DNA of 64,000 nt from Acanthosepion esculentum (GCA_964036315.1 OZ038487.1:51537719-51601718); one strand, 5' to 3'. Shown: positions 11,400 to 22,262, counted from the first letter of the stretch. The notes: generated from the letters alone by a model not told the origin. Made by a program: numbers and translations.

Positions 11400-11590
11400 A
11401 AAATTTTGTTTGTGTGTAACTTTACCTTGGCTTTTGCAAAAAGTCGTACACACCTTCAGTTTTATCGATTTTTCTGCCAAAGTTAGGGGGAAGGCTGCAA
11501 AGTGTGTAGAACTTCATCAAAATTGGTCAAAAAATGTGGACGTGCATGAGTAGCATACACAGACACAGACAGACATCTTCTGTTTTATAG
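11400..11590 (+). mobile_element. Unclassified transposon end (ACAGACAGACAT-type)
   Basis: The block with CTTCATCAAAATTGGTCAA, GCATGAGTAGCATACACAG and ACAGACAGACATCTTCTG ending in TTTTATAGATATA looks like the 3' end of repeats common in invertebrate genomes. The class cannot be decided from this fragment. It abuts the LINE-A fragment. Confidence 0.4.
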
Positions 11591-12580
11591 ATATAAATGG
11601 GCACAAACTTAACAACGTAAGATATGCAGATGACACTGTTGACATCAGACACAGAAAGGAAACTAGAAGAAACATAGTAAAGTGAGAAGAAAGGACTAAA
11701 CAGTAATTGTAAGAAGAGAGACTGTATGGGTGTCAGCAAGAGGAACAGCCCAAGCTGTGAACTGTAAATTGGAGAAACCAAGTGTGAAAATTTGAACCTC
11801 TGTTTTAACAGGGTAAGAAAAATGTGGCATTGAAATCTAAAGGCATGTTAGGATAGCAAAAGATACATTCTAAAAACTAAAAATATAGTAAGAAAAAAAA
11901 AAATTCCATTAGCAAGAAAGAAACAAGGGATCAACTGCTATATAATATCTATCCTCCTATATAGCAATAAATGCTGGACAATTTCCTCACAAAGTGAAGA
12001 GTAGACTCGGGGCAGATGTGTCTTTCATAGAAGAATTCTGTGAACGCCATAGATTTAACAGAGAAAAGAGGAAATTTTTAGAGGGAAATAAAAACAAAAG
12101 AGACAATAATACTGTATAGACTTGTGTATAGTGAGAGTTATGATTATGGAAAAATAGGGGGTTACACTATACACTGATCATTTTTGTGAAGAGGTAAAAA
12201 CCATGCATTTTCGGTGACTGGTTACACTATACACATGTGGATTTTTTTCTAGAGGGATTAAAATTAATGCAGAAAAATTCAGAGGCTGCACACAACACGA
12301 AGCCAGCTTATACATGAGCATATACATTACTTAATATCAGAAAGGCACATCTGAAATTTCATAATCAGGAAAGAGGGCTCGGAGAATTTGATACTCACAG
12401 GATATATCAAAGACAAGAGAGGCAGATGAAAGCAGCAAGTAACTTATCTTAATTGATAGCAGAACATGGATTGAGACAGATAGTAAGGAGACAAATATCA
12501 CTTCGAGCTACAAAGAATAGGAAGTTGTGGAGAGCCATGATCGCCTATGTCCTGAAGGGACATGGAACATAAGAGAAGAA
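11591..12580 (+). mobile_element. LINE-A fragment: YADD motif through C-terminus
   Basis: Begins with NNVRYADDTVDI (RT motif C, catalytic Asp pair intact). After frame changes it shows KCGIEI, IAKDTF, SISKKETRDQLL and LDNFLTK. Near the 3' end come KEGSENLILTGYIKDKRGR (another frame) and LRATKNRKLWRAMIAYVLKG at about 12500-12560. It is interrupted at roughly 12112-12330 by unrelated DNA with GTGTATAGTGAGAG and twice GGTTACACTATACAC. Many stops and shifts make it a clear pseudogene. It spans the most continuous family A sequence in the window together with 54295-54990. Confidence 0.72.
12112..12330. mobile_element. Small insertion with repeated GGTTACACTATACAC, inside LINE-A
   Basis: The LINE-A reading is lost between about 12112 and 12330. 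The inserted DNA has TGTGTATAGTGAGAG near its start and GGTTACACTATACAC near 12170 and 12221. These look like ends or sub-repeats of a non-autonomous DNA element. Exact boundaries and target duplication are unclear. Confidence 0.4.
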
Positions 12581-13385
12581 AAAATGCATATCCAGTAGTA
12601 ATCCTTACAATTGTTTTGTACTTTGAGTCAGCTTATTTGTATTAGTGACAGAATTTGAATCCACTTCTATCATAATGGTCTTGTCTGTTTTTAGGCTTAA
12701 GCTTATATATTTATATGCCCTGATGTGTATCTGTGCCTTGGGGCTATCTGTTTGTTTGCATGAATAGATATTGGCTTTACTCTTTATGTTGATTAATATA
12801 TGAAATAATAAATTAATAGGATAAGAGAATATTGTTTATCTCCCAATATTCTATTCTTGGGCTTTGAGCTGCCTTATTTAATCATATAGAAATCTTTTTA
12901 TCTCACTTTTCCTATGTTTCTGAGGGGTTTTTTTTCTTCATTTTTTTCTTTTTCACTTTCATATGTACTATATTTGCTAGGCTGTTCAGATGCAGGTTTA
13001 CAAGGGTATTTTCTGGGCTACTGCACACTGTAACTTATCCTAACACTTGAATTGTACATATCTCTATATTTCCTCTCCATTACATGGGTGTTCTGGATGC
13101 AATGGATCCTTTTTTAAAAATTATGCATATATCATCTTAAGAAAAGACAAATATAGTGTATAAAAAGACACAAATTTCTGACAGCTATATTAAATTTTTC
13201 TGGTATTCATTACAAGAGAAAACAGATATACCGATTTTTTTTATTGTTTTAGGAATTTACGGCAAACATTTCTTAAAAAGCTAGCCAAGATTTTCCTCTC
13301 AACACTTGGAATTCCAAGAACATTAACTCAAGATTTAAACATGAATGTAAATAAAAAATGATATTTCTACTGAATGAAGTTACAG
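12581..13385. other. Unassigned DNA
   Basis: No reading frame or known repeat recognised. Confidence 0.5.
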
Positions 13386-14780
13386 GTTTTTACAAGTAGA
13401 ATTGGCTCATTTAAATGAAAAACTAATAACTTTCATTAAAAATCTTATATTTTTATCTTGGTGAATTGAAATGAGATAAGATATCGTTCCTATGCTTAGA
13501 ATAGAGCTTTGCTGCTCTAAACAAAGCATTAGTCAAAGATTTAAAGTTCTGTTGTTTTATTTGATACTAAAAGCCTACAGTTCTGCAAGATACTGCTTGC
13601 ATTGTTTGAAAATGACAAGATCAATTGGTAAACTTTTAAAAATTCTACAATAGTCCAAAACATAGAATCAATAAACTGAATTCAAATTCTAGTTGAGGTA
13701 ATTTGTGTTTAAATTGTACTGATACTCATGGGAACGGCATGAATCCACCAATCCTAATAGATTAAATGCTAGTTCTAGGTAACATAGTTTGAACTGTGGA
13801 ATGTTATTGTAAAGAAGATGTGCACAGCCAAGTGACTCCCATTATCCAAATAAAAATAATATTTAAACTGGATTAAACTATAGATTTTAAAAGTATAATT
13901 GGCTTATTTAAATGAAAAGCCTATAACTATTGTTAAAATCTTATATTTTTATCTTGGTGAGTTGAAATAAACCTATTTTTGTAGTTGATTTAAAGTAGTA
14001 TTTTAAGTTAGAAACAAGACAAATTGTTTGATAATCAAAAACACTGTAAAATCCAAAGTGGGTACAGAAGGAAATGTTGCAATCAAGAATCATACTCCAA
14101 TATCAAGAAATTCTAGCACACATGTCTTTTTTGCTATCAATCCACTGCCCATTCAAACTGTCCAATTCAAAAAACTGCATCCTGAAAAGAACATGCTCTT
14201 ATATCAGTTAAGTCCTCGTGCATGCAAAATCACCAACAAGTGCACCATGACGGAATTCCAAATGGCGACCATGACCGCCCACTGGTCACACTTCACTATA
14301 ATTTTTAACTTATGCATTTTCCTCTGGGAAGTACTGTGTTGGTCTAAAAATTTACAATATGGACAAAAGAATTATTTGTATTACTGTTTATATTAATAAT
14401 TCCTTTACTTTTTTTCATTTTCCTTTCACTTCTATAAGGTGTGCATGTTTTAATATCAATAACAAGTATAATTAGATTGTTAAAATCAAAATACATTTTA
14501 TCTTTTTATGTTGATAAATTGAAATAAAAATAAAATATCACTGATGTTTAGAATGAAGCTTGGAACCTTTCAGTCACCATTCTGCTACTCTAAAAAAACA
14601 TTAGCCAAAGACTTAAAATTGTACCTTTTCATTTGATACTAAGACAATGGTTCTGCAAACATAGAATCAATGAACTGAATTCAAATTCTAGCTGAGGTTA
14701 TTTGTGTTCATTTTGCACTAATATCCTGGGGGAAACATATGAATCTACGTCTCCCAGTATTTCAGGTGAGGGATTACTCA
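13386..14780. repeat. Dispersed repeat, three diverged copies in one 1.4-kb stretch
   Basis: The copies cover about 13386-13800, 13880-13985 and 14455-14780. Shared text includes AATTGGCTCATTTAAATGAAA, ATATTTTTATCTTGGTGA, TTGCTGCTCTAAACAAA / CTGCTACTCTAAAAAAA and GAATTCAAATTCTAG. The last has the look of a tRNA-derived SINE B-box (GTTCAAATTCC in better copies). The 122-aa frame at 14028-14396 lies between copies and is not recognised. Confidence 0.65.
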
Positions 14781-15184
14781 CTGCTGCTGATTCCATGTAA
14801 TACAATACAACCTCTTCCATGTTACTTCAAGAGGTAGATGGGAACTGTCAAAGAATATACATTTTCTCTAAAATATTCTATGAAGGACCCAGAGAAAAAT
14901 TTGATTTAAGAAAGATACTTTGTAGTAAAAATATATCTTTAAAAGAAAATATTGATATATATCATATTATTTTTTTCCTCCTAATTGATAGTATATTTGT
15001 TAATGATATTATTAAAGATATTTAAAATGTGTAAATATGGAAGTATACATACATACACATTATTTTCTCTCTGAATTTCTGGAATGAGGTTTTGTTAGTA
15101 TTTATTTATTCACTTGCAGAATATTGTCCCCATCTTGATTGTTATTATAATATTTTGGCCAATGTATCCTCTGGCCTTCATTAA
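14781..15184. other. Unassigned DNA
   Basis: A 68-aa frame at 14819-15025 has no recognisable motif. AT-rich spacer. Confidence 0.5.
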
Positions 15185-15720
15185 GTGTTTCTTTTACTTT
15201 CAGGACATAGGCAATCATGGCTCTTCACCTCGCTCTATCCCTTGCATCTCCTTCCCTCTGCTTCTTCCCCCAGACCACGCTCTTTAATCCACTTGTTTAA
15301 GTCCACCAGGTATATCACACATTGTTTTCCTTTGTCTCTCTATCCCTCTATTCAACCCGTGAGTATCAGATTCTCCATGCCCTCCTTCCTCATTACGTGT
15401 CCCAGAAACATCAGCTGCCTCTTCCTGATGTTAAGTATAAGCCTCCTCTTTGTTTGCAACCTCTCTAAGACCTCATCGTTGCTCACACACTCAGTCCATG
15501 ATATCCTTAGCAACCTTCTGTAGAACCACATCTCTGTTGCCGTGAGTCTCTTCTTCATCTTTAAGGAAATCGTCCAACATTCACTGCCATAAAGAAGGAC
15601 AGATATCATGTAACAGCACAATATTCTTTTCTTTGTTACCAAAGCAACCCTTCTGTCTCACAATACTCTGCTCAACTTTTGGAATGTGTCCTAGGCCATC
15701 TTAATATGTCTACAGATCTC
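15185..15720 (-). mobile_element. LINE-A fragment: RT C-terminal domain
   Basis: The reverse frame 15352-15642 (96 aa) reads CCYMISVLLYGSECWTI, MKKRLTATEMWFYRRLLRIS, SNDEVLERL and LNIRKRQLMFLGHVMRKEGM. It is the best preserved copy of this C-terminal segment in the window. The sequence continues, broken, to 15185 with the inverse of the CATGATTGCCTATGTCCTGA 3' end. The upstream RT core is absent (5' truncated), as is typical for LINE insertions. Confidence 0.82.
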
Positions 15721-15849
15721 AGTGTTGCACTTACCATCCTCTGTCAAAATGCTTCCCATTTATTTAATGTATAAGTGTAGACTATTCTTATTACACTAAA
15801 CATGTCTCGGGATATCTCATATAGTTCTTATTTAGTACTGCTCTGTTAT

Positions 15850-15965
15850 TGTTTGCCCTGTTTCCACTCAGTCCAGAGATGGAACTCACAATCCTTATGT
15901 CACCAAATTCCCAAACAAATGCTTTAATCCATGAGGCTATTGTCCCATGGAACAATCCTAAGTGG
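15850..15965 (-). mobile_element. tRNA-derived SINE head
   Basis: On the reverse strand, ATAGCCTCATGGATTAAAGC resembles an A-box region and GGATTGTGAGTTCCATCTC a B-box region about 40 nt later. It is spaced like a tRNA but lacks a credible complete cloverleaf, so I call it a SINE head or tRNA pseudogene, not a tRNA. The 97-aa frame through it (15791-16084) is a shadow. Confidence 0.45.
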
Positions 15966-16089
15966 AGAACTTGGAGCCTTAAACCTAACCTTACTGCTGA
16001 TGAGACTGCTGCTTGACATGATTGACTGTACTCACCAAACTTTTTTCTACTGTGACTGCTGCTGTTAAAGCCTTGCTGCCTCATCTCAT

Positions 16090-16425
16090 TACAAATTATA
16101 TGATGAAGTGTTTATAATCTCAACTATATCAGCCTTGTGACATGTCATACTATATTACATTACCAACAGACCGTAACTTTAAACTTCTGCTAATTAATTC
16201 ATAAAGTATTTTTCAATAGACTAAAATGAAAATCAGTAACTTATATTTTTCTATGGTCTCCCACTAATGATGACTTATGGGATGGTCAAAAGTACTAGAA
16301 TCCACCCTTTCTCCCAATTCAACTACTCAATGTTCAGTCATCTATTTCCATCCTAAAGAGTTTGATTTGAAAATAAGAATTGTTGATTAAAAAACATAAC
16401 TGCCATTCATAGATATTTTAAATGT

Positions 16426-16430
<5 letters not shown>
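16090..16430. other. Unassigned spacer
   Basis: Nothing recognisable. Confidence 0.5.
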
Positions 16431-16494
<64 letters not shown>

Positions 16495-16516
16495 TACATA
16501 TATATTATTATTATTA
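16431..16516. repeat. (TA)n then (ATT)n microsatellite
   Basis: About 60 bp of TA, an AAATATACATATA interruption and a short ATT run at 16505-16516. Confidence 0.95.
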
Positions 16517-16525
16517 TTATATGTA

Positions 16526-17067
16526 TGTTACAAATTTAGATGAATGATTCTGACAGAGTTATACATTAATGACAATTGGAAAAAACATTCATGAAAGTAG
16601 TATAATGTTTTGAAAAAAATATCCACTAGGGCATTTCACCCATTTTTAACTTCATCAGATTAAAGACAAAATGTGAATTGTGTGTGTATGCATTTGTGTA
16701 TTTATTTAAAATAATGATCATATATTTTTCCCAAGTTGGTGATGCTCGTGACTAAAAAAAAGAAATAAAATGAATGACTTTTTAAAAAAAGTTGTTTCGC
16801 ATTTTATGTTCTTTGCTTTAAGTGTTTGAGTTTAGAGATAGAAATCCTTCAGAATGTGTAGAAAATAAATGAAAGATTTGTTTTTTATCAATGTGTTCAC
16901 CATGTTGACAATATGTTACAAATTTGAGTAAATGGTCCTGACAGAGTTATACATTAACAACAATTGGGAAAAACGTTCATGAAATTATAATGTTTCAAAA
17001 TATCCAATATTTTTTCAAAACATTACACTTTCATGAATGTTTTTTCCAATTGTCGTTAATGTATATA
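16526..17067. repeat. Repeat present as two direct copies, the second folded back
   Basis: GTTACAAATTT, TGACAGAGTTATACATTAA and CAATTGGAAAAAAC occur at 16526-16610 and again at 16913-16980. The second copy runs into its own inverse: 16948-17001 pairs with about 17008-17065 (TATACATTAA…TTAATGTATA). A block with CTTCATCAGATTAAAG at 16650-16668 resembles one at 52640-52660. No coding. Confidence 0.75.
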
Positions 17068-17084
17068 AATATATATATGAGTGG

Positions 17085-17310
17085 AAGGATGGATGTGCTC
17101 ATTGTATAGAGGTTACTGACACATAAAGAGGTACTGGCATGCTGTGTTCAAATTCTGATAATTGCATTCACATTCACACAAAGGCTCTTGTTAAAAGAAC
17201 CAAGACTCCATCTCTTTTCACCCTAGCTGTGGGTTAAGTATCAGTGCAGATTGGGAGACCTGTTTGATCAACATGTGCATACACACACACACACTCATGG
17301 ACACATTAGG
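17085..17310 (+). mobile_element. SINE-1 copy
   Basis: A tRNA-like start (GTATAGAGGTTACTGACAC) is followed by a B-box-like GTTCAAATTCTG, CATTCACATTCACAC, a diverged CTCCATCTCTTTTCACC and CTAGCTGTGGGTTAAGTA. The order is that of the family seen at 30055 and, reversed, at 49738. It ends near a CA run at 17281-17293. Confidence 0.6.
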
Positions 17311-18275
17311 CTGACTGTCATAAAGTAAGTCTGTCCACACATTTCATACCGAGCCACAGACATTTAATTACTTGATAAAACAAACTTCACTGCAAGGAAA
17401 ATTAAACATTTTATTTTTATTGTATATTTCTGAAAAGAATATATAAATGTAAACTCAACTAATGTTCTGCTTCTACTTTTCCTTCAGAGAATAACCTTTT
17501 TTTACGTTTCATTTAAAAGATGTAGTGTTGTTGTTATTGTTAAGTGTTTGGAATTCTGACACACACATAAAAACAAAAACCTGGGTAGACGCATCCCGAC
17601 AAATGTACATAAAAAGGGGGACAAAAGAAATGGAAGTGAAATAGATGTTTTTTTTTAAAAGCTTTGACTAAAAAGATTATTTATTTGCATTTTTTTTTTT
17701 TAGAATAGATTGAAATCTTAAGTAAAAGCCATAAAGAAGAGATCCAAGTTATTTCATTGAAATATGCATCTGTAGCAGAGTTGAAGTTACTGTCTGTAAT
17801 TCATAAGGTTAGGGTTGAGAATATTCAAAGAAATTCAATTCAAAATTTTCAGAGGATATAATTTTCAACATGTGGAGGAATTTTTTTAATAAAATGAGGA
17901 ACAATACAAGAAGAGACAAAATATGTATTGTGTCAAAGCTGGAAAGGAAGAAACCATTATATTATTATTATTATTATTTGGGATTTAGAACATGTATGTT
18001 TTTATGTCAATGTGGTTTGTGCGAAATGAAATTTGCCAGGCAACTAAGAAGTCTCCCAGGAAGTGAAGAGTACCAAGTTCATACTAATACATCTGGAGAA
18101 AAAGTAGAAAGGGGTTTATTGTCCCATCCTTTCATAGTCATGAAACAGCACCACCTAGCAGGCATCTTGGCAGACAAAATGTTTGTGGTAATCTTCCCCC
18201 CGACATCTCAATAAAGGGATAATGGAGTACATTAGATGCGTTAACTGAGCTTTTGACTTACATTTTAACGCTGTG
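17311..18275. other. Unassigned DNA with one 114-aa frame
   Basis: The frame 17870-18214 contains a Tyr run from (ATT)n and no recognisable domain. It may be chance. No splice context was identified. Confidence 0.5.
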
Positions 18276-18292
18276 TGTGTCTGTGTGTGTGT

Positions 18293-18327
<35 letters not shown>

Positions 18328-18372
18328 CACTGTGTATGTGTGTGTGTGTGTATGTGTGTGTGTGTGTGTGAG
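18276..18372. repeat. (TG)n-(TA)n-(TG)n microsatellite
   Basis: TG-rich, TA-rich and again TG-rich segments. They give overlapping His-Thr and Tyr-Ile frames on both strands, which are artefacts. Confidence 0.95.
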
Positions 18373-18379
18373 ACAAAGA

Positions 18380-19155
18380 GCCCTAACAGTCTTGTTGAAG
18401 ATTTAGGAGATATGAAATACAGAAGAATATTTTCTTCTGTCATTTTTAAGTACAGATTATCATATATTTCCTTTCATTTCCATTTTAAGTTGCTTAAAAT
18501 TTGACCTGAGTTAAAGTGCTAAGATATTAAGAAAATCTCAATTTCTCTCACTCTCTTGAAATTTGTGAGATCAAAAAACAAAAATAAATAATATTTATTG
18601 TATATTAGTTGGCCTTTTGGCATGATGAGAAAGATGTTAAAAGTCAAAATTTTCAAACATGCCTGTGTCTTTTCTCAACAAGACAAGAAAAAAAAATGAG
18701 GAGGGATTTTTTTTTCATACGTCTTATGTTACTGAAGAGATCTAGTAGTTTTGGACTAGTTGTTTGCCACAATTAGTGTTGTAGAGGGCTTTTAAAATGC
18801 TTTATGTGGAAACTGTATTCATTGAGTATGTCTAAATTCCTATTTAAAGTTAGGATGTGTGAATTTATTATAAAAATATATTTTAACTTGGACTTCCAGC
18901 CTTCTCATTGACATTTAAATGAAGGGTCTAAAATCTAACATTATCAATACTACAGTCCAGTTGGTTGAAATGTGTGGCTACAGTCAAATTGATGTTTGGT
19001 TTTCTGATGGTAATTAAACTGAAGACAGAATTCTGTACCTGTTTCACTGATATAATTTTCTATTTTGCATTTGTTGTAAAAATGCAAATGGGTTACATTT
19101 CAACTGTCAGAAATCAAGGTTAAAAGCTGGATTACTGTGGGCATGCCAGGCAACA

Positions 19156-19158
<3 letters not shown>
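18380..19158. other. Unassigned DNA
   Basis: No gene or recognised repeat. Confidence 0.5.
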
Positions 19159-19159
<1 letters not shown>

Positions 19160-19199
<40 letters not shown>

Positions 19200-19386
19200 T
19201 TGACACTGTGGTCAACACTGAGTAGTGACATTCTGTTTCATACTTGAACAAAATCTTTATGGCTTGAAGATTGAAGCAGTGCTGACCTTTGGCCTCAGAG
19301 CATCCACTTTTATATTTACATATTATCTATCTTTGATACTGAGAACTTTTATCCGTAAATATAGCATAACTTAAAACTATACATTT

Positions 19387-19455
<69 letters not shown>

Positions 19456-19488
19456 GTGTGTATATATCACTTACTTTATATATATATC
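19160..19488 (-). mobile_element. SINE-3 body between TA tracts
   Basis: TA run 19160-19197. A body at 19198-19389 contains GTTGACACTG, GTTTCATAC, TTTATATTTACATA, GATACTGAGAACTTTTATCC and AACTTAAAACTAT. A second TA run follows, 19390-19488 with TG interruptions. The body is the same as at 22895, 35430 and 36765, and abuts (TA)n at the same point each time. Relative to the headed copy at 23240-23480 it is reverse-oriented and the tRNA-like head is replaced by TA. Confidence 0.6.
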
Positions 19489-19664
19489 ACTTACTTGTAC
19501 CACATCAGTAAGTATTTGACTCTTCCTGCTTTCCTCTACCATTACAAGAGTCAGATCATATTGAAAATGGTGTACTGCTGCTATACATAGAAAGAAGTTA
19601 CTCAATCGTCACTTTACACTTTCAATATAGCTCAAAAGCATGTCTGTATGCTTATGTGTAATGA

Positions 19665-20088
19665 GATATTTTCCACCCTACAACCCCTTTCCCTGTGATG
19701 AAACATTGCAAGCCTCCTATGATTCTATCACTATTTCCATGGAAGGTGTACAAACGATCTGCATTCCTTAGAATCCTAACTTCTAACCTGCATGGCTAAG
19801 ACCTGCCATACAATGCACATTATAGTGAACCACTGTCATTCACTTTGTATTCCATTGGTGTGATGTAAGAGCCACTTGAGCAGCTTCTTCCCATGAACTG
19901 CTACTTCATGGAACCAACTCCCCAGAAGAAGCTTCCCTGATCACCACAATGTTAACCTGTTCAAGTCTAGGGTTAACCATTATGTTCTCCATAAACTCTG
20001 CCCCCTGACCTCTTATTCTGTAACCCTCTACCAAGATTAGTTCTTAGGCCTTGTACTGGGTGAACATTATTATAAAATTAAAAAAAAA
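19665..20088 (+). mobile_element. LINE-C fragment: RT C-terminus and 3' tail
   Basis: Parallels 61640-62150: CTATTTCCATGGAA, ACCTGCCATACAATGCACAT, CAGCTTCTTCCCATGAAC, AATGTTAACCTGTTCAAG and the tail GGCCTTGTACTGGGTGAAC followed by an A-run. Coding potential is badly eroded. It is a 5'-truncated LINE 3' end with a tail distinct from family B. Confidence 0.65.
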
Positions 20089-20089
20089 A

Positions 20090-20235
20090 ATCTGGGGCTA
20101 GAAGAGATGGATTCATACCTTTCTCAAGCGTATTTATGTGAAAGTGAATATAATGAATTTGACTGGAATTTGAACGCTCACTGATTCCTTCTTCCGAACC
20201 ATCACCCATTACATTATGGGCATATCCAGTTTTCA
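20090..20235 (-). mobile_element. SINE-1 copy
   Basis: Inverse-strand order: a tRNA-like stretch near 20190-20235, a B-box-like TTCAAATTCCAGTCAAATTC, then TTCACTTTCACATAAATACG and TTGAGAAAGGTATGAATCC. It lies immediately after the LINE-C A-run at 20085, suggesting insertion into or next to the tail. Confidence 0.6.
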
Positions 20236-20239
20236 AGAA

Positions 20240-20615
20240 CAGTTATACAAAATTCCTAAAAGCTTGACTTTAAACTGTTGTTCTGTCAAAGCCAATTCCA
20301 ATCAGTGAAGCCTTACAAATTCTTAAACTCAGAAAAACAGTCATTTTGAAAATAGTTATTATTGCAATAATGGCAATAATGAAGCCGTTTTTCTACCAAC
20401 ATTGAATGACTTCTAAAATTATGCTTTTCTTCTTGATAATCAACAATTCTGAAGAGCTGTCATGTGATCATAAAGCAGAGTTTGATAATAATAGCAATCA
20501 GTTGGGCAATGATGCTTAGAGAAAGAACCATTTTTATCTGGACAAGATTGATAACTAATTATCTGGAAACTTATTGGGCACGGATATATTCAGTCATGTT
20601 GGAGTGCATCATATA
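20240..20615. other. Unassigned spacer
   Basis: No feature recognised. Confidence 0.5.
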
Positions 20616-20619
20616 CATA

Positions 20620-21012
20620 CACAACAGTTCAAAAGTTTGAAGCCACCCCCAGAATTAGCATGAGATGAACTTGACAGAAGAGTGAAAAAAAATGAAAAAG
20701 AGCTCTTAGAGCCTTTGAAAAAAAAAATGGAACCAATTACCAAACTTATAGTTTGAGAAACTTTTGCAACAAATGCCAAAAATGTGTACTGTAGTATTCA
20801 AGGCGAAACCAGGATATTTTGATGAGAACAAAATTCAATCATAAAATGCTTTTTTTCTTTTTGTCATAATAAAATTTCTAATGAAAAGTAACGTCTCATT
20901 TTTTTTTAACCATGTATAATAATTTTCTCTTATTTAAAGTACAAAACAACTACTTTCTGGGCCAATTTAAAAAATATTACTGGTGGTGACCTCAAACTTT
21001 TGAACTATGGTG
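20620..21012 (+). mobile_element. Tc1-like deletion derivative
   Basis: The terminal inverted repeats are CACAACAGTTCAAAAGTTTG (20620) and the inverse of CACCATAGTTCAAAAGTTTG (ending 21012), both bordered by TA. Inside, the + strand at about 20793-20845 ends with FKAKPGYFDENKIQS and a stop, the C-terminus typical of Tc1-family transposases. About 390 bp remain of an expected 1.3-1.6 kb. The catalytic domain is absent. Confidence 0.7.
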
Positions 21013-21054
21013 TAGGTATAGATATAAATGGGGGTAGCTGGCTACATGTTTCAC

Positions 21055-21240
21055 AATTTGTGATCCTCAAAGATTTAAATGCAATGTCAATCATTATCTT
21101 CTGAACTTCTTAATTCTTGTTCTTTTATTGTTCTCGCTCTGTAATAGTATTTTTTCTTATATTCTTGAACACTCAGTGAGATCTTTCACCTTAATGGCTT
21201 TATTGCCTTGCTTGGGGTGAAGCGATTAAAAAAGAAAGTA
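21055..21240 (+). mobile_element. LINE-B 3' tail
   Basis: TTCAAAGATTTAAATGCAATG-like text, then TAATGGCTTTATTGCCTTGC and TTGGGGTGAAGCGATTAAAA. It is the 3' end of family B, 5' truncated. Only the last few residues of the ORF remain. Confidence 0.75.
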
Positions 21241-21325
21241 TATATACCCATTCCTAACTTAATAACCAAATTCCTTTCTAATAATTCGGCACCGAACAAG
21301 CTGGTTACTGATTGAGAAGTTGTAA

Positions 21326-21490
21326 ATGAGTGCTAATTGCTCTGATGAGCTTTCCTCTTTGGTACCTCAACTTCATGAATTTAAACATAATACTAGATTG
21401 TCAGATAAGGCTCATAATTTCACTGTTGTAACCACAAGTTCTATGTTGAGAGTTTCTTCTCATGCACTTTTTGTTTTGCTTTTGGAGCCC
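21326..21490 (+). mobile_element. LINE-B fragment: ORF2 C-terminal piece
   Basis: The frame from 21326 reads NCSDELSSLVPQLHEFKHNT, then TRLSDKAHNFTV. This matches the 46764 and 48827 frames. The expected CKFYANSFF text is frame-shifted (SSMLRVSSHALF), and the reading is taken over by a SINE from about 21515. Pseudogene. Confidence 0.7.
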
Positions 21491-21514
21491 TCTTCTAGCC
21501 TCCTGCTTTCCTTT

Positions 21515-21620
21515 GGAGAGCCAAGTTCAAATTCCAGTCAGGTGCGTTGCATTCACTTACATGCAAAAATCTTTGAGAATGGTATGAATTCATTTCCCCC
21601 AGCTATGGGTTAAATAATAG
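21515..21620 (+). mobile_element. SINE-1 3' part, inside LINE-B
   Basis: AGCCAAGTTCAAATTCCAG (B-box), GTTGCATTCACTTACATGC, ATGAATTCATTTCCCCC and AGCTATGGGTTAAATAATAG. It replaces the end of the LINE-B ORF. Target duplications were not found by eye. Confidence 0.6.
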
Positions 21621-21839
21621 TCTGTGTATCTGGAAAAATCATAATTAATTAATTGATCCAATCCTTATATTTGCCACCATTTTGATTTTACATTTAACAC
21701 ATTTCAGATAATTCATTTTTCTTCCTTTTTTTTTTTTGTTATCCACTGAACAAGAGTTGGAATGAATTTCAAACAGAATAATGCAAAATGTTAAATAAGT
21801 AACAAAGACACCATGGGTTATAAATATAAACCAGTTAAA

Positions 21840-22060
21840 ACCTACTATAAGGCTTGGAAAATTTGTCACTCACAGGACCTATTGAAAAATAGAAGGAAAC
21901 AGCAAGAAACCTACCCAACGAGCTTGTGTAGTAAATGGATATCAGAACAGAAAAGAAGATTCATAAAAAAAAACACTACTAAAAGTGACAAAGGATAGGA
22001 AGTTGTGAAGAGCCATAATTACCCATGTCCTAAAGAGAAACAGTATAAAGAGGACTCGCA
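21840..22060 (+). mobile_element. LINE-A fragment: extreme C-terminus
   Basis: The frame includes LLKNRRKQQETYPTSLCSKW, ISEQKRRFIKK and, out of frame, DRKL-like text at GATAGGAAGTTGTGAAGAGC, matching LRATKDRKLWRAMI of other copies. It ends CATGTCCTAAAGAG, the usual family A 3' region. About 220 bp, 5' truncated. Confidence 0.65.
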
Positions 22061-22185
22061 AAATCAAGGCAAACCATCCCATTTTGTTGTCATTTCAACA
22101 CATGGTTAATCAGATCTTGTGAAAGTATAGGTTCAATCCTCCATTCAGCATTTGGTTTCTTCTGTAATATCTAAAACTCAAACAG

Positions 22186-22262
22186 TATGACGGAGTAAAA
22201 TGTGTCCCCTAATACTTCAGTTGAGTCTTACCAGATCAAGGGTTCAATTCCCAGTCGTCATA
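22186..22262 (+). repeat. tRNA-like segment (SINE head or tRNA relic)
   Basis: TATGACG at the start and CGTCATA at the end form a 7-bp acceptor-like pairing across 77 nt, and AAGGGTTCAATTCCCAG looks like a T-arm/B-box. I cannot build a proper D-arm or a five-pair T-stem, so I do not call a functional tRNA. Confidence 0.35.

Noticed and set aside
14028..14396. 122-aa frame as a possible gene.
   Set aside because: Lies between diverged copies of a repeat, has no recognisable domain and no evident splice or promoter context.
17870..18214. 114-aa frame as a possible gene.
   Set aside because: Contains a Tyr run from (ATT)n and no domain; ends near a microsatellite.
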